In this document: positions 27,780 through 36,280 of the stretch, in pieces
Position numbering within the stretch: the stretch's first letter is position 1
Layout: each line of letters begins with the position of its first letter
From: Celerinatantimonas sp046054195
GTDB lineage: Bacteria > Pseudomonadota > Gammaproteobacteria > Enterobacterales > Celerinatantimonadaceae
Length of the DNA: 64,000 nt
Reading direction: 5' to 3'
Assembly: GCF_046054195.1 (NCBI RefSeq)
Contig: NZ_JBEQCS010000002.1
Span: forward strand, 1 to 64,000
The notes under the pieces: generated by a model
Database searches by the model: none
Told to the model about the DNA's origin: nothing
Seen by the model: only the letters and a program-made list of their open reading frames with translations
Position numbers and translations under genes: made by a program

Positions 27780-28588
27780 TGAAATCTATTAGTTGGCCCC
27801 ATTTCCACGGGGATAAAAATCCAGTTCGCAACGTTGATGTCTCGCATCAAGTGTTGCTCTATGTTGAAGATTTAACGGTGAGCTTCGATGGTTTTAAGGC
27901 GTTAAATCATCTCAATCTCTATATTAATGATGGTGAACTACGCTGCCTTATCGGTGCTAACGGTGCCGGTAAAACAACATTGATGGATGTGATTACTGGT
28001 AAAACTCGCTGCGATCAAGGGCAGGTATTCTTCGGCCAGAATCACAACTTATTGCGTTATCAAGAAGCAGAAATTGCCGCATTGGGAATTGGCCGAAAAT
28101 TTCAAAAGCCAACCGTTTTTGAAGCGCACGATGTGCAAACCAACCTAGAGTTGGCCATTGGTCAACAAAAAGGGATCTGGCGCAGCCTACGCTACAAAAT
28201 TTCAGCAGAGCAGCGCCAATGGCTTGATTATGTCTTAGAAACCATTGGCCTTAGCGAGCATCGAACCAAACAAGCAGGTTCTCTCTCCCACGGACAAAAA
28301 CAATGGTTGGAAATCGGCATGCTACTGGCATCTCAGCCACGGTTAATGCTAGTGGATGAACCCGTTGCGGGGATGACACCGCAAGAAACAGAGCGCACCG
28401 CAGAGCTACTTACTAATTTGGCTGGTGAGCGCACGGTTGTGGTTGTTGAACACGATATGGAATTTGTCCGCAGTATCGCCCGAACAGTCACTGTGTTGCA
28501 TCAAGGTAGCGTATTAGCAGAAGGCACCATGGAACAAATTCAGAATGACCCGAAAGTCATCGAAGTTTATTTAGGAGAGCAGGCATGA
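27779..28588 (+). CDS. urtD: UrtD, urea ABC transporter ATPase
   Basis: 269-residue LivG-type ATPase with Walker A IGANGAGKTTLMD, signature LSHGQKQWLEIG, Walker B RLMLVDEPVAGMT and switch His in VVVEHDMEFV. One of the two different ATPase subunits that drive urea import. The first 30 residues are longer than in some homologues. Overlaps urtE by 4 bp. Confidence 0.95.
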   Translation: MKSISWPHFHGDKNPVRNVDVSHQVLLYVEDLTVSFDGFKALNHLNLYINDGELRCLIGANGAGKTTLMDVITGKTRCDQGQVFFGQNHNLLRYQEAEIAALGIGRKFQKPTVFEAHDVQTNLELAIGQQKGIWRSLRYKISAEQRQWLDYVLETIGLSEHRTKQAGSLSHGQKQWLEIGMLLASQPRLMLVDEPVAGMTPQETERTAELLTNLAGERTVVVVEHDMEFVRSIARTVTVLHQGSVLAEGTMEQIQNDPKVIEVYLGEQA

Positions 28589-29274
28589 TCGAGATTAAAA
28601 ATCTTAATCAGCGCTATGGCGGCACACAAATCTTGTGGGACTTAAACCTGTCGATTCCTAAAGGTGAATGTACCTGTATTATGGGCCGCAACGGCGTGGG
28701 TAAAACCACTCTGCTCAAATGCCTAATGGGTCTACTCCCTATCAGCTCTGGCACCATCGAGCTCAATGGCCAACCCATCGAGCGCCAGAGCGCAGAGCAG
28801 CGAGCACGCCTAAAAGTTGGTTATGTACCACAAGGGCGCGATATTTTCCCGCTCTTAAGCGTTGAAGAAAATCTTAAAGTCTCACTGGCAGCGGCTGGCA
28901 AGCGCACGATTCCCGAGCGCGTTTATGAGCTGTTTCCGGTTTTAAAAGAGATGCATGCGCGCCGCGGAGGGGATCTCTCTGGTGGTCAACAACAGCAATT
29001 AGCGATTGGCCGAGCGTTAGTGCTCTCGCCTACCGTATTAATTTTGGATGAACCCAATGAAGGGATCCAACCAAACATTGTGAATCAGATTGGTGAAGTT
29101 ATCACCCACCTCAACCAGCAAGATGGTTTAACCGTGGTACTGGTTGAACAAAAGTTGGGATTTGCTCGAAAAGTGGGACATCAGTTCCGGCTGATGGAAA
29201 AGGGCCACATCGTTGCGTCTGATAAAATGGAAAATCTCTCAGATGAGCTAATTAAACAGCATCTAGCCGTGTAA
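28585..29274 (+). CDS. urtE: UrtE, urea ABC transporter ATPase
   Basis: 229-residue LivF-type ATPase with Walker A MGRNGVGKTTLLK, signature LSGGQQQQLAIGRAL, Walker B VLILDEPNEGIQPN and switch region VLVEQKLGFA. Last gene of the urt operon. The EGIQPN stretch is typical of UrtE. Followed by an inverted repeat and the convergent LysR gene. Confidence 0.95.
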   Translation: MIEIKNLNQRYGGTQILWDLNLSIPKGECTCIMGRNGVGKTTLLKCLMGLLPISSGTIELNGQPIERQSAEQRARLKVGYVPQGRDIFPLLSVEENLKVSLAAAGKRTIPERVYELFPVLKEMHARRGGDLSGGQQQQLAIGRALVLSPTVLILDEPNEGIQPNIVNQIGEVITHLNQQDGLTVVLVEQKLGFARKVGHQFRLMEKGHIVASDKMENLSDELIKQHLAV

Positions 29275-29279
29275 CAGAC

Positions 29280-29310
29280 CAAGCGTTAGGGTGAAAAACT
29301 CTAACGCTTG
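29280..29310. terminator. Hairpin between urtE and the LysR gene
   Basis: A perfect 10-bp inverted repeat CAAGCGTTAG/CTAACGCTTG with an 11-base loop. No proper U-run follows in either direction, so it may be a weak terminator or an mRNA-end stabiliser for the two convergent genes. Confidence 0.5.
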
Positions 29311-29313
29311 CAA

Positions 29314-30195
29314 TCATGCGGCATGGTGAACTTTTAGCAGTTCTAAGAAGGTGTGCGCCGCTGGTGAGAGGTTACGTTTTTGATGAGTAATCGCATACAA
29401 CTTCATCTGATAGATAGGTAATTCCTGACAATGGGTAAACGGGATCATCCGTTGCATCTGGTGCATGTATGCCAAAGGCAAAATCCCAATATAAAGCCCT
29501 GTTGAAAGCAGTGTTGCAACCGATTCTAACCCGACCGCTTCAGGACCGCGTTTAAAACCGTAATCACGCATGGCTCTCGCGACGAGGCGCTGATTACGCC
29601 GGTAAATTAGCGGCCGAGTGGACCAGTGCGGCATTCCTGGAAAATCGCAGTAGCAAAACGCATGCTCTTCTTGAAAGAGCGGTAAATAATTAAGCGATGA
29701 GGAGTAATCGTCATTTAAGGTGCCTTTAATCACAATATCTAACTGATGAGAATACAAACTCTGCATCAGCTCATTCGAGCTCATCGTTTTAAGATTCAAA
29801 TCAGCTTCTGGAGCAATTCGCAGCAGTCCCGATAAAGCTTTAGATATCTGCGAGTGAGGATCGCCTAAAATATTATCGATCATGCCAACTTCAACTTTCC
29901 CTGAAATCACCCCGCTCAGTGCTGCCACTTCTGAGTCGATTCGCTCAAGAGCTTGCAAAGCGGGCCGAGTATACTCAATGGCTTTTTCACCAGCAGCGGT
30001 TAAGGAAAACCCTTGTGGACCCCGAAAACATAATCGTGTTCCCAAATTTTCTTCAATCTCTTTGATATGACGGCTAATGGTTGCCTTGGTCATATTGAGC
30101 TGCGACTCAGCAGCAGAAATACCTTCTGCTTGAGCCACTTCCATTAAAATTCGTAGACTACGTAAGTCTTTTTCACTAAGCTGTCGTCGCGCCAT
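29314..30195 (-). CDS. LysR-family regulator divergent from the ureohydrolase operon
   Basis: 293 residues: N-terminal winged HTH (about 8-68, MTKATISRHIKEIEENLGTRLCFRGPQGFSLTAAG) and a LysR-substrate effector domain (from about 92, GKVEVGMIDNIL). It is transcribed away from the first ureohydrolase gene across 88 bp, the usual layout for a LysR regulator and its target. The inducer is probably the guanidino substrate of that operon; in Pseudomonas the guanidinobutyrase gene gbuA is under a LysR-type regulator. The assignment of target and ligand is inference. Confidence 0.9.
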   Translation of the reverse strand: MARRQLSEKDLRSLRILMEVAQAEGISAAESQLNMTKATISRHIKEIEENLGTRLCFRGPQGFSLTAAGEKAIEYTRPALQALERIDSEVAALSGVISGKVEVGMIDNILGDPHSQISKALSGLLRIAPEADLNLKTMSSNELMQSLYSHQLDIVIKGTLNDDYSSSLNYLPLFQEEHAFCYCDFPGMPHWSTRPLIYRRNQRLVARAMRDYGFKRGPEAVGLESVATLLSTGLYIGILPLAYMHQMQRMIPFTHCQELPIYQMKLYAITHQKRNLSPAAHTFLELLKVHHAA

Positions 30196-30283
30196 GGTTG
30201 CGTTTTCTGTAACCTTTGTTGCAAATAATATCTATTGTTTAAAACTTTTGGAGTAAATACAATCCAAATTCCTCGAAAAGCCA

Positions 30284-31267
30284 ATGATTGAGAGATATAT
30301 GACCAGCAAAACGCCATTAACTGTAGCGCCAAAAACAAACCACAAATCAATGCTCTTTTCTGAACTTGAGCTGGATTTAGATAACCTTAAAGCGGATATC
30401 GCAGTTTTAGGTATCCCATTTGGCGCACCTTATTCACCGAAAGATTTCAACAACGATCAGACCAACGCGCCAACGGCAATTCGCCAAGCATCTGATCGCG
30501 TTATTCGTAGCCCTGAACGTTATGACTACGACATCGACGGACCACTGTTACAACATCGGGATGATATTCGTTTTGTTGACTGTGGCGATGTTCCAGCCGA
30601 TCTATATGATCCGCAAATTCATTACAAACGTAGCGTAGCTGCTGTAAAAAAAATCCTTAAAGCAGGCGCATTACCTATTATTTTAGGTGGCGACCATGGG
30701 ATTACCAACCCGGTCATTGAAGCCTATGAAGATGAAGAACCATTTTATTTGGTCCATGTAGACGCACACTTAGACTGGCGTGATGAAGTAAATGGCGTGA
30801 AAAACGGCTTATCTAGCCCAATTCGCCGCGCATCAGAAAAACCATACGTCAAAGGAATCTATCAGGTTGGCATGCGCTCATCAGGCAGTGCGCGCCAAGA
30901 AGAAGTCGATGATGCTAAAGCATATGGCTCAAACGTAATGACAGCCTATGAACTGCACGCTAAAGGGATGCAAAGCTTTTTAGACCAGATCCCAGATGGT
31001 GCTCGTTATTACCTAACCATTGATGCTGATGGCCTCGACCCAACCATTATGCCTGCAGTATTAGGTCCAGCTCCTGGTGGTGTGGACTATATTCAGATCC
31101 GAGAGCTCATCCACGGATTAATTAACAAAGGTCGTTTGATTGGAATGGATATCGTTGAGATTACGCCATCAAAAGACATTAACCAGATGTCATGCTTAGT
31201 TGCTGGCCGTTTAGCTTTAAATGTTATCGGTGCCACAATTCGAGCTGGCTATTACGACGCTAAGTAA
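30284..31267 (+). CDS. Arginase/agmatinase-family ureohydrolase 1
   Basis: 327 residues of the binuclear Mn/Ni ureohydrolase family, which release urea from guanidino compounds. Metal-site motifs are intact: GGDHG (usual GGDHS), VDAHLDWRD (DAHxD) and TIDADGLDP (DxD), plus the catalytic-type Glu in GMDIVEITP. It lacks the N-terminal GIPTF motif found in the second copy (33471), so the two are different subfamilies. Substrate is unknown: agmatine, guanidinobutyrate, guanidinopropionate, guanidinoacetate and guanidine all remain possible. An ATG at 30299 behind GAGAGA is an alternative start. First gene of a five-gene row leading to urease. Confidence 0.9.
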   Translation: MIERYMTSKTPLTVAPKTNHKSMLFSELELDLDNLKADIAVLGIPFGAPYSPKDFNNDQTNAPTAIRQASDRVIRSPERYDYDIDGPLLQHRDDIRFVDCGDVPADLYDPQIHYKRSVAAVKKILKAGALPIILGGDHGITNPVIEAYEDEEPFYLVHVDAHLDWRDEVNGVKNGLSSPIRRASEKPYVKGIYQVGMRSSGSARQEEVDDAKAYGSNVMTAYELHAKGMQSFLDQIPDGARYYLTIDADGLDPTIMPAVLGPAPGGVDYIQIRELIHGLINKGRLIGMDIVEITPSKDINQMSCLVAGRLALNVIGATIRAGYYDAK

Positions 31268-31301
31268 TTTTACTTACTCACACTATAAATGAGGGAACAC
31301 T

Positions 31302-32027
31302 ATGAGTTTTTATCGTAATCTTGCGCTGTCTGTTGGCGCCCTTTTAGCCTTTAACGCATTCGCACAGTCACCTGTACGCGTTGCTATCGACCCAACTTAT
31401 CCGCCAATGGAATTCATGCAAGATGGTCATCGCGTTGGTTTTGATATTGATTTAGCCAAAGCTCTTGAAGCAAAAATGCAGCGTAAATTTGAATACACTG
31501 ACATGGACTTCAAAGCATTGGTTCCATCTATCCTAGCTAACCGTCAGGATATCGTTCTCTCTGCGATTTACATCACTCCAGCTCGTAAAAAAGTAGTCGA
31601 TTTCACGACTCCTTATTTCTCAGCAGGTCTAGTTGCACTGGTTAATAACGACGGCAATGTTCACTCATTAAGTGATTTAGATGGCAAAACTGTTGCCGTT
31701 CAGGTAGGAACTAAATCAGTTGTTTATATGAAAACTCACTTTCCAAAAGTGAAACTGATGGAAGTTGAAACCAACGAAAGCATGTTTAACGCACTGCAGA
31801 GCAAGCGTGCTCAAGCGGTTGTTACAGGCCGTCCAGCAGCGCTAACTTATGCTCGTAAAACTGGCAAAAGCCATGTTTTAAACGAAATGATTACTCATGA
31901 AAACTACGGTATTGCAGTGAGTAAAAACAAACCTGAGCTTAAAGCTGCTTTAGATAAAGCAATCAAAGAAGTTAAAGCTGATGGTACATATAACAAACTG
32001 ATGAAGAAATGGTTTGCTTCTAAGTAA
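31302..32027 (+). CDS. Polar amino-acid-type ABC transporter binding protein
   Basis: 241-residue SBP_bac_3 protein with a signal peptide (cleavage near AFA-QS). By ungapped eye alignment to lysine/arginine/ornithine binding protein, the side-chain-contacting Asp (Asp30 in VAIDPTYPP) and the carboxylate-binding Arg (Arg95 in ITPARKKVVDF) are kept. The Asp that binds the ligand alpha-amino group is replaced by Gly176 (VVTGRPA). This suggests a carboxylated guanidino ligand without an alpha-amino group. Flanked by two ureohydrolases, it is probably the receptor for their substrate. Confidence 0.9.
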   Translation: MSFYRNLALSVGALLAFNAFAQSPVRVAIDPTYPPMEFMQDGHRVGFDIDLAKALEAKMQRKFEYTDMDFKALVPSILANRQDIVLSAIYITPARKKVVDFTTPYFSAGLVALVNNDGNVHSLSDLDGKTVAVQVGTKSVVYMKTHFPKVKLMEVETNESMFNALQSKRAQAVVTGRPAALTYARKTGKSHVLNEMITHENYGIAVSKNKPELKAALDKAIKEVKADGTYNKLMKKWFASK

Positions 32028-32038
32028 TAGGTCTTTTT

Positions 32039-32710
32039 ATGCCGGAATTTGATTTTTCACCCGTCTTTGCCGGTTGGGAAGATCTACTCCATGGCACAGG
32101 CGTTACCATTGAGGTAACGCTCTGCTCTTTAGTCCTCAGCTGTGTGCTGGGGATTATCTTGGGGTTAGCTCGCACCAATCCAGAAAAACGGATTCGTTAC
32201 ACCATCGCCAATACCTATGTGGTCTTTGTCCGTGGTACACCGCTACTAGTGCAACTGTTCATTCTATTTTTCGGTTTGCCCTATTTTAACATTACACTGC
32301 CTGCGTTCTTCTGTGGGGTCATTGGGATGGGCTGTTACTCAGCATCCTACGTTTCAGAGATTGTTCGTGGTGCCATTTTGTCAGTCGATAAAGGCCAGAT
32401 GGAAGCGGCTCGCTCCATGGGGATGCCAGCATCGCAAGCAATGCGAGTGGTTGTTTTACCACAAGCACTGGTACGCATGGTGCCACCACTGGCAAACGAA
32501 TTTATCGCATTAACGAAAAACTCGGCGCTGGTCTCTTTGGTCACCATTCACGATGTGATGCATGAAGGGCAGAAAATTATCAGTGTCTCTTATCGTTCGC
32601 TTGAAGTGTATGTGGCAATTGCCTTTATCTACCTCATCTTAACGACAAGTATCATGTTTGCACTGCGCAAGCTGGAAAACAAACTTAGAGCTGGAGGCAT
32701 GGTTCAATGA
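32039..32710 (+). CDS. Polar amino-acid-type ABC transporter permease
   Basis: 223-residue HisMQ/GlnP-type permease with about five membrane helices. The EAA coupling loop is seen as EAARSMGMPASQAMRVVVLPQALVRMVPP. Only one permease gene is present, so a homodimer is expected. Overlaps the ATPase gene by 4 bp; the SD region lies in the 11-bp gap after the binding-protein gene. Confidence 0.93.
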   Translation: MPEFDFSPVFAGWEDLLHGTGVTIEVTLCSLVLSCVLGIILGLARTNPEKRIRYTIANTYVVFVRGTPLLVQLFILFFGLPYFNITLPAFFCGVIGMGCYSASYVSEIVRGAILSVDKGQMEAARSMGMPASQAMRVVVLPQALVRMVPPLANEFIALTKNSALVSLVTIHDVMHEGQKIISVSYRSLEVYVAIAFIYLILTTSIMFALRKLENKLRAGGMVQ

Positions 32711-33453
32711 GTGCACCTTTAATTTCCATCAGTGATCTGCATAAATCCTATGGCGATATCAACGTGCTCAAAGGCATTGACCTTGATATTGCTCGCGGTG
32801 AAGTTGTGGTCATCATTGGCCCAAGTGGTTCAGGTAAAAGTACCTTTTTACGCTGCTGTAATGGCCTAGAAAAAGCCCAACAGGGCAATATTCGCATCTG
32901 TGGTCAATGGCTGTTAAAAGATGGGACAGAGCTTGCCGACTCATCCTTAAACGAGCTGCGTCGTCAGGTTGGCATGGTATTTCAGTCGTTTAACCTGTTC
33001 CCACATATGTCGATTTTAGGCAATGTGGCGGTTGGCCCTCGTAAAATTTTGAATGCGCCAAAAGATGAATCAGAGAAACAAGCTGTTGAACTACTTGAAA
33101 AAGTAGGTCTATCGGAAAAAGCTGATGTCTATCCGGCTAGTCTTTCTGGCGGGCAAAAACAGCGCGTAGCCATTGCCCGAGCATTATCAATGCAGCCAGA
33201 AGTGATGCTGTTTGATGAACCCACTTCGGCTCTCGACCCTGAGCTTGTTGGCGAAGTATTGCAAGTGATGAAAACGCTCGCCAAAGAAGGGATGACCATG
33301 ATGGTGGTCACTCATGAAATGTCATTTGCCAGAGATGTTGCTGACACCTTGGTGGTCATGGAAGATGGCAAAATCGTTGAAGCAGGCCCAGCCCAAACTA
33401 TCTTCTCTAATCCGCAACATTCTCGGACCAAAGTACTGTTACAAAATCTCTAA
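32707..33453 (+). CDS. Polar amino-acid-type ABC transporter ATPase
   Basis: 248-residue GlnQ/HisP-type ATPase: Walker A IGPSGSGKSTFLR, Q-loop MVFQSFNLFPHM, signature LSGGQKQRVAIARAL, Walker B VMLFDEPTSALDP and switch His in VVTHEM. It energises the importer encoded by the two preceding genes and is followed after 17 bp by the second ureohydrolase. Confidence 0.94.
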   Translation: MSAPLISISDLHKSYGDINVLKGIDLDIARGEVVVIIGPSGSGKSTFLRCCNGLEKAQQGNIRICGQWLLKDGTELADSSLNELRRQVGMVFQSFNLFPHMSILGNVAVGPRKILNAPKDESEKQAVELLEKVGLSEKADVYPASLSGGQKQRVAIARALSMQPEVMLFDEPTSALDPELVGEVLQVMKTLAKEGMTMMVVTHEMSFARDVADTLVVMEDGKIVEAGPAQTIFSNPQHSRTKVLLQNL

Positions 33454-33470
33454 TTGCAAGGTAAGCTGAA

Positions 33471-34424
33471 ATGGCAAACATGATAGGTAATGGACGTATC
33501 AATCGTGCGTTTAGTGGGATACCAACTTTTTTACGAGCCAATTATGCCGAAGACTTACAAGCGCTTCAGGCCAAAATGGCAGTGTTTGGTGTTCCTTTTG
33601 ATGAAGGAGCGCCATATTTACCCGGCATGCGCTTTGCACCGCGTAGTATTCGCGAACATTCAATGCGCTTTAGCCCGAGCGGCTTTTACGATATCGACCG
33701 CGGCCAACATTATTTAGCCACTGAGATTCTAGATGGCTCCATCGTCGATGTTGGCGATGTGGATATTGCTCCAACCAATATCGAACGGACACTGGATAAT
33801 ATCACCGGCCTTGTTCGTACCTTGCGCTCGCAAAACCTGATTACAGTAGGTATCGGTGGCGATCACTCAGTGAGCTATCCAATCATTCGTGGTTTTGACG
33901 AGCCGATTCATGTCATTCAGTTTGACGCTCACCTTGATTTTGCCCCGGTTACCGAGCAAATCCAATACAGTAACGGCCAGCCATTTCGCCATGTTTCGAC
34001 TTTAGAGCATGTAAAAAGTATCACGCAGGTTGGTATTCGTAGCCTTCGCGTTCGCCCAAGCGAAGTCGCTGATACATCGGCCAATGGCAATCATGTTTAT
34101 AGCATGAAAGCTTTTCGAAAAAGCTCTCTGGAGCAAGTATTTGCTCACTTACCCAAAGGTGAAAAATGCTATATCAGTATCGATATTGATGCTTTCGATA
34201 TGTCACTCACACCGGGATGTGTCTCAGCTGAGCCCGAAGGGTTTTTCTATCAAGAACTGATGGATGCATTAATTGCACTGAACGAAAAAATGACGATTGT
34301 CGGTTTCGATTTAGTCGAAGTTTGCCCATCATTGGATGTTGGAACAGGTGTCACTTCTTATTTGGCAGCACATACCATGGTTGAATTGATGGGCCATATT
34401 TTTGCCAAACAAAACAATGACTAA
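33471..34424 (+). CDS. Arginase/agmatinase-family ureohydrolase 2
   Basis: 317 residues of the ureohydrolase family, closest in layout to agmatinase/guanidinobutyrase (N-terminal FSGIPTFLR). Metal ligands are present in GIGGDHSVSYP, FDAHLDFAP and SIDIDAFDMS, with the catalytic-type Glu in GFDLVEVCP. The usual DP after the third motif is DM, and the usual PGG is PEG (SAEPEGF), which may reflect a different substrate pocket. Last gene of the LysR-linked row, 327 bp upstream of ureD. It yields urea that the downstream urease can use. The exact substrate is unknown. Confidence 0.9.
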   Translation: MANMIGNGRINRAFSGIPTFLRANYAEDLQALQAKMAVFGVPFDEGAPYLPGMRFAPRSIREHSMRFSPSGFYDIDRGQHYLATEILDGSIVDVGDVDIAPTNIERTLDNITGLVRTLRSQNLITVGIGGDHSVSYPIIRGFDEPIHVIQFDAHLDFAPVTEQIQYSNGQPFRHVSTLEHVKSITQVGIRSLRVRPSEVADTSANGNHVYSMKAFRKSSLEQVFAHLPKGEKCYISIDIDAFDMSLTPGCVSAEPEGFFYQELMDALIALNEKMTIVGFDLVEVCPSLDVGTGVTSYLAAHTMVELMGHIFAKQNND

Positions 34425-34659
34425 ATAAGTCATAGAACCCCTAGTTTTTAAATAGCTTGATTTAACATCAAATGCAGATAGAAGTTAATTTTTTTGTTAA
34501 ATTAGGCTAATCTGGCATTCACTAGCCATGCATTTGGAACCAATGCTTAACAGCGGACTCGTTGAGCACTATTTACAAATTTATCACAATTGTGCAAATG
34601 CATCGGCTGATATCACTGCAAGTGTAACCGACTCAAACTTAATCTTATGGAGGAACATA
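34425..34659. other. Intergenic control region upstream of the urease operon
   Basis: AT-rich after the ureohydrolase stop, then mixed composition. It holds an inverted repeat GGCTA/TAGCC around 34504-34526. No convincing sigma-54 (GG-N10-GC) or strong sigma-70 promoter was found by eye. The frame open from 34528 has no SD at that ATG. Confidence 0.4.
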
Positions 34660-34755
34660 GTGACTGAGATGGTACCCATTTTTTTTCATCAACCATCCGC
34701 GTTTTGTTGCTCTGAATCTAAGCGCTTCTTGCTAATATCAGGCTTATTCGTATGA
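34660..34755 (+). CDS. Possible 31-codon leader ORF coupled to ureD
   Basis: A GTG start at 34660 stands 6 bp after a strong SD (GGAGG at 34649-34653) and opens a 31-codon frame rich in Phe and Ser, with a CC pair. Its TGA overlaps the ureD ATG as ATGA, while ureD itself has no good SD. This arrangement suggests translational coupling or a leader peptide. No homology recognised; it may also be a chance frame. Confidence 0.4.
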   Translation: MTEMVPIFFHQPSAFCCSESKRFLLISGLFV

Positions 34756-35627
34756 CCTCTTCTGCTCTTGCATCCCCAACTTTAAATTGGCCTGCCAGCC
34801 TTGAATTAAAACTTGCACTTACGCAGCGAGGAAATCGGCTCATCCATAATCGCCATCAAGGGCCTCTCTACGTACAAAAGCCGTTTTATCCTGAAGGACC
34901 TGATTGCGCTCATTTGTATCTGTTACATCCGCCTGGCGGAATTGTCTCAGGTGATGAACTCAATATTGATATTGCCCAGCAATCATCAGGACATGCACTT
35001 GTCACAACGCCTGGAGCGGCTCGCGTTTACAAAGGCCGAGCCGACCAAAGTACCCAAGCACAACACGTTAATCTGCACCTTGAGCCAAATGCGAGCATCG
35101 AATGGCTGCCGATGGAAACGCTTATCTATCCCGGTTCCAATAGCTCGCTCAGCCAATCGGTATATTTAAGCGAAAATAGTCAGTATTTAGGGTGGGAAAT
35201 TGCCTGTTTGGGGCTTGTGGATTGTCAGCAGCCATTTACCAAAGGTCATTATTGTCAGGCACTTAAAATTTATCGCAACAATCGCCTTAAACTCCATGAC
35301 CGACTGGTTGTTGCAGGCTCTGATGAACCACAAAGCCTAATGCACAGCCCGCTTGCGTTAAATGGCTATCCGATTCATGGTTTGCTCGTCGCCACTGCCG
35401 ATAATTTCACGACTAACGAGCTTAAAGTGCTGCGAGAAATTAGCGAACCGTTTGAACAAAGCGCTGAGAATCAAGTTGGGATCACGCAAATTAACGATAT
35501 TTTAATCGTTCGATTTTTAGGCCAGCATAGTGAAACATGCCGGCAATTATTTACTCAGATCTGGCAGCATCTGCGACCATTGATGATTAACAAAGTTGCA
35601 TGTGCACCGCGCATCTGGCGCACCTAA
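34752..35627 (+). CDS. ureD: UreD, urease accessory protein
   Basis: 291-residue UreD/UreH, the accessory protein that forms the scaffold with UreF and UreG on apo-urease for nickel delivery. Family segments are LYLLHPPGGIVSGDEL, ALVTTPGAARVYKG and IEWLPMETLIYPGS. The ATG at 34752 lacks a clear SD and overlaps the stop of the small upstream frame. First gene of ureDABCEFG, the order seen in Klebsiella. Confidence 0.95.
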   Translation: MTSSALASPTLNWPASLELKLALTQRGNRLIHNRHQGPLYVQKPFYPEGPDCAHLYLLHPPGGIVSGDELNIDIAQQSSGHALVTTPGAARVYKGRADQSTQAQHVNLHLEPNASIEWLPMETLIYPGSNSSLSQSVYLSENSQYLGWEIACLGLVDCQQPFTKGHYCQALKIYRNNRLKLHDRLVVAGSDEPQSLMHSPLALNGYPIHGLLVATADNFTTNELKVLREISEPFEQSAENQVGITQINDILIVRFLGQHSETCRQLFTQIWQHLRPLMINKVACAPRIWRT

Positions 35628-35645
35628 ATTCACAAGGAGACAACT

Positions 35646-35948
35646 GTGGAACTGTTGCCCAAAGAGAAAGACAAACTACTCATATTTACAGCGGCCCTAT
35701 TAGCGGAGCGCCGCCTCAATCGTGGCCTGAAACTAAACTATCCGGAAGCTGTCGCTTATATCACTATGGCAATTGCTGAAGGTGCCCGTGATGGCAAAAG
35801 CGTTGCCGAATTAATGAGTTATGGCAAAACGGTTTTGCGCATTGATCAAGTGATGGATGGCGTTGCTGACATGGTCGAGGAAGTCCAAGTTGAAGCAACT
35901 TTCCCAGACGGTACCAAGCTTGTGACCGTTCATCATCCTATCTGCTAA
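35646..35948 (+). CDS. ureA: Urease gamma subunit
   Basis: 100-residue gamma subunit, nearly collinear with Klebsiella UreA (ELLPKEKDKLLIFTAALLAERRL, GARDGKSVAELM, VEATFPDGTKLVTVHHPI). The start is a GTG at 35646 behind AAGGAG. It forms the (alpha-beta-gamma)3 enzyme with UreB and UreC. Confidence 0.97.
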   Translation: MELLPKEKDKLLIFTAALLAERRLNRGLKLNYPEAVAYITMAIAEGARDGKSVAELMSYGKTVLRIDQVMDGVADMVEEVQVEATFPDGTKLVTVHHPIC

Positions 35949-35959
35949 GGAGCTTGACG

Positions 35960-36280
35960 ATGATACCAGGAGAATTACAACTCAAATCAGATCCCATCGA
36001 AATTAATGCAGGCCGCGAAACGCTGACGCTAAGCGTCACCAACACTGGCGATCGCCCCGTCCAAATTGGCTCGCATTATCACTTTTTTGAGGTCAATCCA
36101 GCGTTAGATTTTGAGCGTGAGAAAGCAAGCGGTTTTCATCTTAATATTGCCGCAGGTACAGCGGTGCGCTTTGAACCAGGTCAACGCCGAGAAATTGAAT
36201 TAGTTCGCTACGCCGGTAAACAAGAGATTTACGGTTTTCGTGGCGAAGTTATGGGGCCTTTAGAGGAGCCAAAACAATGA
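35960..36280 (+). CDS. ureB: Urease beta subunit
   Basis: 106-residue beta subunit starting MIPGELQL at the ATG at 35960 (AAGGAG upstream); an in-frame TTG at 35954 is less likely. Typical VQIGSHYHFFEVNPALDF and GTAVRFEPGQRREIELV segments. Separate ureA and ureB genes are as in enteric-type ureases, not the fused form of Helicobacter. Overlaps ureC by 4 bp. Confidence 0.96.
   Translation: MIPGELQLKSDPIEINAGRETLTLSVTNTGDRPVQIGSHYHFFEVNPALDFEREKASGFHLNIAAGTAVRFEPGQRREIELVRYAGKQEIYGFRGEVMGPLEEPKQ

Noticed and set aside
30196..30283. LysR operator (ATTGT...ACAAT, about 20 bp apart) upstream of the first ureohydrolase
   Set aside because: Short arms and long spacing in AT-rich DNA; could be chance, so not listed as a feature.
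34500..34560. Possible sigma-54 promoter upstream of ureD (TGGCATTCACTAGC)
   Set aside because: The GG-to-GC spacing is 9, one short of the required 10, and the flanks do not match.
34528..34659. ORF start at 34528 (75 residues) before ureD
   Set aside because: No SD at that ATG and low-complexity, non-protein-like sequence; only the 3' part from the GTG at 34660 has a good ribosome binding site.
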